A stretch of 64,000 bases of DNA from Cladophialophora immunda (taxonomy: Eukaryota > Ascomycota > Eurotiomycetes > Chaetothyriales > Herpotrichiellaceae), in contig NW_015622544.1 in the NCBI RefSeq assembly GCF_000835495.1, forward strand, positions 3,934,855 through 3,998,854, given 5' to 3'. The notes below the pieces were generated by a model. That model was not told the origin of the DNA and did no database searches. It saw nothing but the letters and a program-made list of their open reading frames with translations. Within the stretch, counting starts at the first letter, position 1. Every line of letters begins with the position of its first letter. Shown here one piece after another: positions 46,518 to 56,135 of the stretch. Made by a program: the position numbers and the translations under genes.

Positions 46518-47986
46518 ATGGCCGAACCAATCGCTGCCGCCGAAGAGCAAGTTTCTCTCCCAACTGCCGAACTGGTCAAAGTCTCTGATCACATCTCACT
46601 GTTGTCGCCGCTGTCTCGCAAGGGCCATGGGCCAGGACTGATCCTCGTGTTGCCGGCGGGCGCGCCACGCTACAGGGACGGCGGTGTCGTGTGCGAGGAT
46701 GGCATCCCGCCTCCTCTGCTAAAGTGGGCGGAAGAAGGGTTTGCAGTGGCGGAGATTCGAGGCGAAGAGTTGACTCAGGGCTCATCCACGGCGACGACGC
46801 AGATTCTCACAAAGGCTCTCGCTGCACTGGAGGCGTGTGAAAAGTGCGATTTCAACGATGGAGTCGGAATGGTTGGTGAGTCTGGCCCCCTCGAACCCTC
46901 CATCGTCATCCCTCTGTTCAAAGGCCCCCCCTCGGGACTAAACAATAGCCTTTCAAGTCTACGACACTGCCCTCTGGAATGAATTTGGCCACAGTGCAGC
47001 CATTGGACCTAAGATTGCGGCGGCGGTCATCTATGGCACCGCTGGGGACCTAATCACACCGCTCGCGATACCTAGGCTCTGTCATTTCGCGGGACACGAA
47101 AAGGCAGACTCGCACCCCGGTGCCAAAATCTACACCTACCCTTCGGTCAAGTCTTCCAAGTTCGTGGTACCAGGTCAACCGGAATTCGACAGCACCAACG
47201 AAGCCGTCTCGCATACCCGGAACCTCACTTTTCTGAAAAAGTACGTCCGTGGCTTGGATTTCGACCTCGAGGCAATCTGGGAGGAGCATACCTACTTTGA
47301 ATTTGCAGAGCGCTCTGTGCCCAAAACCATGGCGACCATGGTGCAAGAGCCCTACGTTAATCACATTACCACGGTACGGATATGTCCTGTTGGGTCTTCC
47401 ACCGTTGCTTGTATCCAGCTGCTGACTGTCTGGGGGCATGCAGATGACTGGCGGCATCGGCAGAACGAGCTTGACAAACTTTTACCGCAACAATTTCATC
47501 CCCAAAAACCCAAAGGACATGGAGCTCCTGCTTGTGAGTCGAACGATTGGGATTGATCGCGTCTGTGACGAGTTTGTTGCCAAGTTTACGCACGATATGG
47601 AAATCGACTGGCTGTAAGAAGACCCCGTGCCCACGTCCATTGGATTCCCGAAGAACTTACCTGTTGTTGGCAGAGCTCCCGGCATCCCTCCAACAGGACG
47701 AAAAGTTGAACTTCCCTGCACATCCGTTGTCTGCGTCCGGGGCGATCGTCTGTATCATGAGCATATCGCCTGGGACCAAGCCTCGCTCTTGATCCAGTTG
47801 GGCCTCATGCCAGAATATCTCCCATATCCCTACCCGCTCCCGGACGGTTCGAAGCCGGGACCAGGCAAAAAGTTCGAGTACCGAGTACCTGCGGCTGGTG
47901 TCGAAACTTCCATGAAAATGCTCGACAAGAACAGAATACCGTCCAATGGAATGTTCGAATACAAGGTTCGAGAGGTGGATGCTTGA
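46518..47986 (+). CDS. Dienelactone-hydrolase-like / SnoaL-like fusion protein
   Basis: Four exons: 46518-46875, 46958-47373, 47444-47613, 47674-47986. They total 1,257 nt and 418 residues. The N-terminal ~230 residues resemble the alpha/beta hydrolase fold of dienelactone hydrolases (LILVLPAGAPRYRDGGVVCEDG, GFAVAEIRGEEL, and near the end SSKFVVPGQPEFDSTNEAVSHTRNLTFLKKYVRG). The usual G-x-C-x-G nucleophile elbow is not evident, so this half may be inactive. The C-terminal ~180 residues have an NTF2/SnoaL-like pattern (MTGGIGRTSLTNFYRNNFIPKNP, RTIGIDRVCDEFVAKFTHDMEIDWL, VRGDRLYHEHIAWDQASLLIQLGLMP). Such fusions are often annotated as carboxymethylenebutenolidases. The acceptor of intron 1 is ambiguous (AAG at 46957 or TAG at 46948; both keep the frame). 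The gene ends 135 bp from the convergent regulator. Confidence 0.78.
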
Positions 47987-48121
47987 ACGTGGTTCCGCCA
48001 ACCCGCATTTCAGGCGATGCATTTTTGGTTACCTCGTCATGCCATGATGGATATGTATAATGCAACAGCGCCAGACTTATGATGGTATCATGAACAAAAC
48101 TGAAATATTGCACAACTGCGC

Positions 48122-50219
48122 TCACAATGCACGTGAATCGTTGAACGTCAGACCGGCAAGCAGCGTCTCCACGACTCGCAGCCGGTCTTCAACGTCTCTG
48201 CTCTCCCGCCTCCAGAATCTCAACATCTCGATCACCTTTTCCACCGCTTCTCGCCAGCGATCTGGCATTAAAAGTGTTAGTTTTTCCAGTCTGGCTGCCC
48301 CGAGAAGAACAAGTGCACTCCTCGTGCAGGACCGCAGCATCAGCCAAGTCCCGTGGTGGCGATAGAAAAAGCCCTGTTCATTCTTTTCGATCCTCTCCAC
48401 ACAAACGACCAGCGCCTTGTGCACGAACGAGTCCATCGACTCGGTCGAGATCGTCGGCGTCCTTTCGGGAGTCTCGTAGTTCACCGCCGCGACAATAAAG
48501 GGCCAATACATCATTTCGTAGCAGTCGAGAAGGTGGCCTTTCAGGATGAATTTGAGCGAGTGGTGCAAGTCACTCTCCTCCCCGACCGATGGCGCCTCGA
48601 GGTCGAGTGCTTGCGGCAGCGATCGGATCCAGTCTGCGGCTTGTTGTTCGAATCCAATGGTCGACTCGGCTGCATTCGATAGGGAACTCGTGGCTTTGCT
48701 ATCATAGATGAAGTTGAGAATCCTGTTGCCGAGCCGTCGAAGGGCGATTTCGGCAAGATAAAAATACCACACTATTTCTCGTTGGGATCGGAGACCCTCG
48801 GGCGGAGATGGAAAGAAGGCCGGGTAGGTGAGGTCCCAGATCGAGGTCTCGGAAACGTTCAGTTCGAGGCGGAGTTCGCTGGCTGGGGGTCAGCATTGTA
48901 CAACGAGAACGGTGCGCCCGGTGTGAACGTTCCACTCACAGTTCGGATTTGAAGCAAGTCCAGTAGATGCTTTCCCGCAGACGCTGTTCCCCTTCCCTGT
49001 CGGCCTCTGGGGACTCCTTCTCCGTGTAGAACGCTTGGCAGCAGGCGAGAGCCTGGACAAACATTTTCCACGCCTCCATTGGACGTAGTGTTGCCATCAA
49101 ATACACTCCTGCGAGGAAGAAACATTGCGCTTCCAACACACCTGTTCGGCAGAGAAGGTGACCCATCCTTTTCTGGGCGGCGGAGAAGTAGGACTCTGCC
49201 TGCTTGAATTGCGGAGACGACCGGAATGACGAGGCATCTTGCTGTTGTCCACCGTCAAAAGGCCCAACAATCGAGCCGTGAGCATATATCAGGAGCTGAA
49301 GGCAACAATGACAGTTAGCAACATTGACGAGAATCTTTGTTCCGAGAGCCATCTCACCAGTAAGCAAGACTGTGCATCCCACCCGATGCCATTGAAGCGA
49401 GCATCACGCATGTATCGATGAATCTTGGCTTCCTCCAAGACCGGATTGTAGATGAAGACATTGTTCATGAACCTTGCCACTAGCTCCTCTTCTGCGACAT
49501 GTTCATCAAAGTCCGACACGATTGACAGGTTTTGTGAGGCGCCATGACTGGAGTTGAGAAGTCCTTTCAGGTCCAGGTTAGGACTAACATCATCAAAGAC
49601 AGACCACGACAGGACTCCTTCAATGTTCATGTGACAAGGGGCGGCATCCTTGGACCTCTCGAGACTGGGTGAATTCAGCGATTTTAGCCGGGACAAGACT
49701 CCACGACTGGGGCTGTCGGCCGCATTGCTGGGGGCTGAGGGGACGACCTGGGCCCGGGCATTGGGCGTTCTCAGAAGCTCCTCGATGGTGTTCAACTTGT
49801 CCAAAATTGCCAGACTCGCGGAATCGAAGCTGCGACGGTCAGAAGAGGGTCGTCATCATCTAGCACGTCCGAAGATGTGCCGCCGCACAGACATACGTAG
49901 AATGATCTCCTTCGCTATATGTGCACTCGGCGCCAATCGACAAGCAGGAAGAACAGGTCGGCCGAGCGTTATTGCATTTTGTTCGGCGAACCCTGCACTT
50001 CTGGCAGGCTTGGATGGCTCTTTTTCGCGGATAGGACGACTTTATCCGCGTGGCAGGACGCTTCCGGGAGTCGTTCAGGACGTTTTCAGCCTCCATTGTG
50101 CCGATAAAAGGGCCATTTTGCTGGATGGTTGCCGGCAAATGGCCAGTATGGAGAGACGAGGAATCATAAGCAGGCTCGCTGGAATGGAGAAGGTTGCGGA
50201 GCGAGCTTTCCATTTGCAT
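48122..50219 (-). CDS. Zn(II)2Cys6 transcription factor
   Basis: Four exons: 50219-49897, 49829-49358, 49295-48940, 48878-48122. They total 1,908 nt and 635 residues. Residues ~58-100 hold a basic stretch and the binuclear zinc cluster ACQKCRVRRTKCNNARPTCS (Cys72 to Cys99, CX2CX6CX6CX2CX6C), ending GAEC. A linker and a fungal-specific regulatory domain follow (ELVARFMNNVFIYNPVLEEAKI, AQKRMGHLLCRTGVLEAQCFFLAGVYLMATLRPMEAWKM, SIYWTCFKSELELRLELNVSE). It should bind CGG-type sites in the nucleus. It is convergent with the hydrolase-like gene and divergent from the sugar permease, so it may control one or both. An upstream in-frame Met (50507) exists but would add a low-complexity leader. Confidence 0.9.
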
Positions 50220-51215
50220 TGCCGATATCAGGAGTGAGCTTTTGCTCCACCGGGACAACTGGGGTTTGAAGATCTGGGGAAGTGATACTGGACTCTGGAG
50301 AGGAGGATGGGAAGTTGGATGAGCGGAATGCCGGGGAGTGATAAAGGCCGTCAGCGGAGTGCTGGAGAAGGAGAGCACGGTCGCAGAAGACACATTTTGT
50401 TGCGGGGGGGGAGAAGGGGGGTGACCAGTAAAGCTACTAAGTGCCTCGACACCCAACAGGGGGCCCCCAAGACGGGTGTTGGGGGGCGATGGCACCACCG
50501 TCACCAACGCCCGCTAGGCTTTGATAGGCCAACCCATCAAGGAGGGCCTAGGGAGCCTCGGAAAGGGCCTCGCTCGTAACTGCGCCCAGCCCTTCTAGAA
50601 GCCCTTGGCTGCGCTCTGGCTGCGCTTTGGCAGCCGAAAAACCTTACCTCACCGCATGAGGAGATACGATCTCTGTATCAATCCAGATGAAAGGGCGCAC
50701 TCAATAAGCAGCCTGCCAACTGCTACTCCGGACCCTGGTGTGTGTGATTGCAACACTACTTTACCGCTCTGAGCCATCATTTGACTCAAACGACTGGTCG
50801 GGTCATGCCACAAGGATCATGGCCGGGCTCGGCGGGGTAAAGCCATCACCACCATGCCATCCCATGTCCGTCGCCTCCTTCGATGTCTCCCCAGTGCTAC
50901 CCAAACTCTCTGGTGCCAGCCTCCCCTCCTTTCCGCAGGCAAAATCCCCCCATGAGAAAATCTGCGGAATCCCGGAATGCACGAAATCGACCTCTACGCA
51001 GTACGGAGTTCTCGAGGACGGATCTGGGGTTGGATGGGACTTCCAGAACATGCATCATGATCCAAACCTGCATCACACGAAGGATGGAAACAAGACATAA
51101 AGCCCGCCGTCCCCTCTGCGGTTGAAGTCCGAATTTCTGTGATCAGGTGGCAATCTCTCTCGACTCTTCCACAACCATCCTCCTTGCAACAGGGCGAACA
51201 CTCAAGTCCGCTAAC
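50220..51215. promoter_or_regulatory. Shared divergent promoter region of regulator and permease
   Basis: About 1 kb separate the ATGs of the Zn2Cys6 factor (minus) and the permease (plus). No other gene was seen. Scattered CGG/CCG triplets occur, but I could not point to one convincing inverted repeat. Confidence 0.5.
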
Positions 51216-53005
51216 ATGGAGAAAGTCAATATTGACGACCACCACGAAGCCAAGGCTATCGACTCAATCATTGAACATGTGGCCCCAAAGATCGAACAGG
51301 CTCGAGCAGCCGCTGAAGAAGAACACAGTCTCTCGGTCTGGGAGGCCCTTTCCAAGAACAAGAACGTCGTTTTCTGGTGTGTGTTCTTTGCCTTCAGCTG
51401 CATTGGTTGGTAAGTGTCATCGACATCCCCAAGTAACTACCGTCCAAGTGATTACCTGACGTCTGACCGACTTTTGCCAGGGGCTTCGACGCACAAGTCA
51501 ACGGCGCCATGATCTCGGTGCCACAGTTTCGGTATACATTCGGGTAAGTCTGCGGCGTGCCCGATCACAGCGCCTTCTTTTTTGTGACGACTCCGAGGCT
51601 AATATCATTTGGGTAGTTATATCTACAAAGGGCAACCTGTGATCCCTGCGAGCTGGCAGAGCGGCTTTAATAGTATCTCCAGCGTCGGCCAATTTTTTGG
51701 TGGCTTCATGTGCTCCTGGATCTCTGACCGCATCGGCCGTCGGTACTCTCTCCTCATAGGGCTGGGCTTTGTCACTGGTGGTATTTTCGGCGAGGTCTTC
51801 TCGACCACCAGACCGGCATTCCTCATCGGCAAGTTGATTCTTGGGGTCGGCCTTGGATTCTACTTGACCATCGGCCCTCTCTACTGCTCCGAGGTGGCGC
51901 CGGTTGTTCTTCGTGGTATGATCACCGGCGGCATCAACTTTGCCATTGTCATTGGGCAGCTCTTGTCGAATGCCGTTATCAAAGGATTCGGGGACAGGAC
52001 CGACCGCTGGGCTTTTCGGGGGCCTTTTGCCATTCAATGGTTGTTTGTCGGTAAGGATATTCATACCTCTGACTTGCAAAGAACGTCCATGTCTGACAAG
52101 CCTGACCAGCCATTCTTCTCGTCGGACTCCCATTCGCACCCGAGTCTCCATGGCACTATGTTCGTCACGGCCGCATGGAAGATGCTCGGCGATCTCTGGA
52201 GCGTCTGCACGGAAAGGATGTTGATGTGTCACCAAAGCTGGCCATGATTATCAGGACCGTCGAAGAGGACGCTGAATTGTCCAAGTCTGCAAGATGGGAC
52301 CAATGCTTCCGTGGCACCAACCTCGTGCGAACAACCATTTCGGTCGGTGTCTTTGCTTGCCAGCATCTCTCGGGGATTGTTTTCGTACTGGGTTTCTCAA
52401 CCTACTTCTTCGAGCTTGCCGGTATCCAGACCAAGGACGCTTTCGACCTAGGCGTGGGAGTCACAGCCTGTGGTGTGGTTGGCGTCATGATCTCTTGGGC
52501 CGCCATCAATACACTGGGTCGGAGAAAGTTGTTTGTCTGGGGCATGATCGGCATGACCATCGTCCTCGTCTTGATGGGTATTCTCGATGTCGTCCACACC
52601 TCGGCTGCCCGCTGGGTTCAAGCCTCTTGCACGGTTGTCTACGCGCTCATCTACCAGATCACCATCGGCTGTATCGCGTTCGCTTTGCTCGGTGAGGTCT
52701 CCACTCCCTCACTTCGAGCAAAGACGGTCGGACTGGCCACTGCGTGCCAAGCCGTATTTGGCACGGTGATGAACATTGTGGTGCCTTACATGGTCAATCC
52801 AGACAAGGCCAATTTGAAGGGAAAAGTAGGCTTCGTGTTTGGTGGCGCCTGTCTTTTGGGCACCATCTGGAGCTACTTTTACATCCCTGAGCTGAAAGGC
52901 CGCACCTTTCAGGAGATTGATTTCTTGTTCCAGCACCGAGTTCCACCTAGGAAGATGGGCCAGTACAATCTTGAAGATGTCAATGATGTCACTGATGTTA
53001 TATGA
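51216..53005 (+). CDS. MFS alpha-glucoside (maltose-type) sugar permease
   Basis: Four exons: 51216-51409, 51481-51543, 51617-52050, 52110-53005. They total 1,587 nt and 528 residues. The pattern is that of fungal alpha-glucoside:H+ symporters: SVWEALSKNKNVVFWCVFFAF, GWGFDAQVNGAMISVPQF, GQPVIPASWQSGFNSISSVGQFFGGF, SDRIGRRYSLLIG, APESPWHYVRHGR, QHLSGIVFVLGFSTYFFELAG, NTLGRRKLFVWG, and PELKGRTFQEIDFLF near the C-terminus. Twelve helices fit the hydrophobicity. The N-terminal ~55 residues are hydrophilic. It should lie in the plasma membrane. An in-frame Met at 51147 is less likely than 51216. Its head-to-head arrangement with the Zn2Cys6 gene suggests local control. Confidence 0.9.
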
Positions 53006-54080
53006 GCACTACATGCACGCCTGCAGACGGGTTAATGAAGGCGATGTCCCGCAACGAGTTGGTATAAATGATGGCAAGGTTGTGAGCTACAAGAAAGAGA
53101 GGGAATAAAGACTTACTACAATTACGAAAGTGTCCACGCGCCAGTAAATCGGCCAATATCATGCCTGAAAATCGTGCTTCGTTTTACCTGCTCTAGGTCG
53201 CGGTGTACTTCCCTCCACCACTCCGCGGCTGCAGAGATGCATCCCATACATCCAAGGATAGCAGCATCTACGATGACCAGAAGGCCGGCTCGTGCAGAAA
53301 GCGGCAAGGCGTCTATATTAGTCCCGTCACCCAGCTCATCCAAAGCCACTGGAAGTCTTGCATTCATTGTGCCAAGCCAACTCTAAATTCACCGCTTGGT
53401 CTAGGTCTTCGAGTAGCTATCTATATTCGCTGATCCCAATCCTCAAAGTGGTGTGAACGTCAGCAAAACCACACAAAAGGACGAACAAAACGGGGAAATG
53501 AGTGCTACCACGCTGGAACGCCGAAAAAAACAGTAGGTTTGCGGGCAGACGACGCCGACATGAGACCGGCTGACCTGTGGTTTTGACTCCGCAAGACTGG
53601 GGGCTATTTAATCGTGGACTTGTACTGTATATTCTTGAGAGTGCGAAACAGGTGTGATATATCAGGCAGTATTGTGGCGTCAAGTAACAGCCCCAACAAC
53701 CCCAACAACCCCAGCATTCTGCTTACCAACGCTCGTGCACCGGCTTACGTCTCGTCCACAGATCCCTCAGTCTCACGTGGAAAGCGGCTTTCGCCTGTTC
53801 GAGCTGGCTTGGGCCAAATATATATATATATATATAACTATCTGATTACATATTACTGGGGCCGATGCTAAGATCCTCCGCCATTCTTAACATCTCTGAA
53901 TCCCCAGTCGAGCACTATTTTCTGATCGATCCCAGGAACGGATAAAGCTTGATCTTATATAAAGGTAGGGCTCCGTGAGAGATTCCAACCGTCGTGAAAA
54001 TGGCTTCTACAAAGCAAGCACTTGGTTTCATTGTATTGCAAACACGCGAACTATTCCCACTGACGTACCACTGATGTACC
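53006..54080. other. Intergenic region with TA microsatellite and TATA box
   Basis: A (TA)n run at 53819-53836 and a TTATATAAAG box at 53955-53964 occur, the latter probably serving the gene at 54081. A minus-strand frame of 81 codons (53367-53122) has one hydrophobic segment but no known family. No RNA gene was seen. Confidence 0.5.
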
Positions 54081-55065
54081 ATGTCTGGCAGCGGCGCTCC
54101 CATTGATCCACACTACTACGATCAGCACGGGCCGGCCTCGTCGTTCGCTCCCTTCGATGATCATATTTGTGCTTATGAGGATTTGTGGCATGCATTTGAG
54201 CCCACCATACAGGAAGCTAATGAACAGCACGAGGATGGCAATGACTATTCCACTTTGGTGAATACAACCCTTGACGGATCGCACCTACGAGCAATTGCTC
54301 GGCAGATTAGCTCCTGACATATTCGTTTCGGGCGCACTCTGTTGACTTTGTTTTCAGATTGATCAGGCAATTCAGCACGTCAGCCAATCGACTGGCGTCG
54401 AATCATACCTGCTGCTGTGCATCATCATGCAAGAAAGTACAGGGAATCTATTCGTCCAGGCAAGTTCTCCCCTGTCCCAAGATGATTTATACCCTTGGAA
54501 GGATCTTTGCGGACTCCCATTGACAAATGGCTTCCGTAGACCACTTACGATGCGGACCACGAGCCTACAGGGGGCCTCATGCAATGTTCTGGCTGTGAGG
54601 GTCTGGACACGTCGGTAAGCGATAGCGCCAAATGTGCCCAGCACTCCGAAAAGAACCCTTACGTGCCAAGTTGGTATTGTCACTGTGCTAATAGATGATG
54701 TGCTCTTCTCTTCTCCTCCCAGGACGCAGAACCTAACCTAGACGATGTCATTTCCATGCTTGAGACGGGCGCTACCCATTTCCAACAATGCTTACAACAG
54801 CAAAACGGGAACGTCTACGAGGCGCTGCGGATATACAATTCGGGGAGTATCGCCGAGAGCGGTGATCTTTGCGACCCTGCCAGCGTTGGTACCCCGGACT
54901 ATGTCTGCGATGTAGCAAATCGCACACGTAAGTTTCTCTGCCCTACTGGAAACCTGTATCTGGCCCAGACAACTCCGATGTTGGACTCTCTGTTTGTTGA
55001 GATACTAACTAACTATGCGAGATTCCACAGATGGCTGGATTAGTGGAAATGGCAAACCATCCTAG
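54081..55065 (+). CDS. Lysozyme / SLT transglycosylase-like protein
   Basis: Five exons: 54081-54257, 54358-54459, 54540-54614, 54723-54927, 55031-55065. They total 594 nt and 197 residues, all in phase. The core has the goose-lysozyme/SLT pattern: TLIDQAIQHVSQSTGVESYLL, the probable catalytic Glu85 in CIIMQESTGNLF, PTGGLMQCSGCEGL, DDVISMLETGATHFQQCL, and ALRIYNSGSIAESGDLCDPA, ending in a short tail. Intron 2 (54460-54539) has a GC donor (CAG|GCAAGT). No signal peptide is visible from Met 54081. An upstream ATG at 54000 after a TATA box leads to a stop, so the 5' end may be incomplete. If active it would cleave peptidoglycan or chitin-like glycans. Family placement is by motif only. Confidence 0.68.
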
Positions 55066-56135
55066 GGGGAGTGATATCGCGTCAGAGCTGTTGAACAATC
55101 ACCTTCCACATGAGTCAGATCACGTTGTCCTTTTGCGAAGGAGTAAAGGATATATAACACATGTTTACAAGGGTTTAATTATCAAATCCATCAATCCGCG
55201 CTGCTTTTCTGACGCACAAATGTGAGAAGAGCGTACTAACCATCACAAGGGAAGGGAATAGACCGCACAGTCAGGGCTCCGTACGGATTCGTCATCTGGC
55301 AGTTCGTCGGGAGGTCGTCTTTCATAGTCGAGCCAACGGCCCAAAAGTCGTGCTACTGACTCGATACCTGGTCACCAGGCGCTTCTTCGGCAATTCGGCA
55401 GTCTCCCCCATGGTCCAAACCAGGAAGAGCCGTTTTCCATTTCGGGCTATGGTTGATCGTCTCGCTACCAAGCAACAATCTGCTCCTTCTCGCTAGAGGC
55501 CTGTTCGACAACTCGTGAGCTTCGGATCTGTCGTCCGTTCACCAACAGGCAATAACCACCCCTGGTACAGCACTCGGCTCATCCCTGTGTCATCGTTGCT
55601 TGACAAATGGCCCTGTTCGAGATCATGATCTTTCTTGGACGGGTATCTGTGCATTGGGGCAACTCGGTACCCCGCCGCCAGGATCACATCTATCAGTCCT
55701 GATGGCTGGCCCGGTTGGGAAATTGTCCATTTTGGCCTGGTTGGATCGGTTCGTATCCCATCCATTTAGCCTGCGACCCAAAGCCGCCCGGCAAGATCTC
55801 CATCCAGTCCTTGAATGAGCCAAGTCCTGCTGAGATACGAAATGAGCGCCATCGAGAGGCATATGGAACGGTGCAATCTAGCCGTGCCGTCCGCGATACA
55901 GCTTTCATTCCAAACAGAATTATGGCAACTAACTTTTCATAGTATATGACTTGTCCGACCATGTCGGCGCCCCGAAGAGAACTGCGATGTGTCTTTGACA
56001 AACATGTATCAGTCGTGCTGGGACTGACCTGGAATTCGTGAGCGTAGCCTCTTGACACAGAGACAGGGCCATCAGACCGAGTTTCCATCCCAAACGGCAT
56101 ATGAACACTTGACTGTCAAGAACTGCAGACCCACC
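55066..56135. other. Intergenic region
   Basis: About 1.07 kb between the lysozyme-like gene and the regulator-like gene. Overlapping frames on both strands (55493-56100) look non-coding. Nothing else was recognised. Confidence 0.45.

Noticed and set aside
53819..53836. (TA)n run as a possible mobile-element footprint
   Set aside because: It is a simple microsatellite without flanking repeats or coding remnants.
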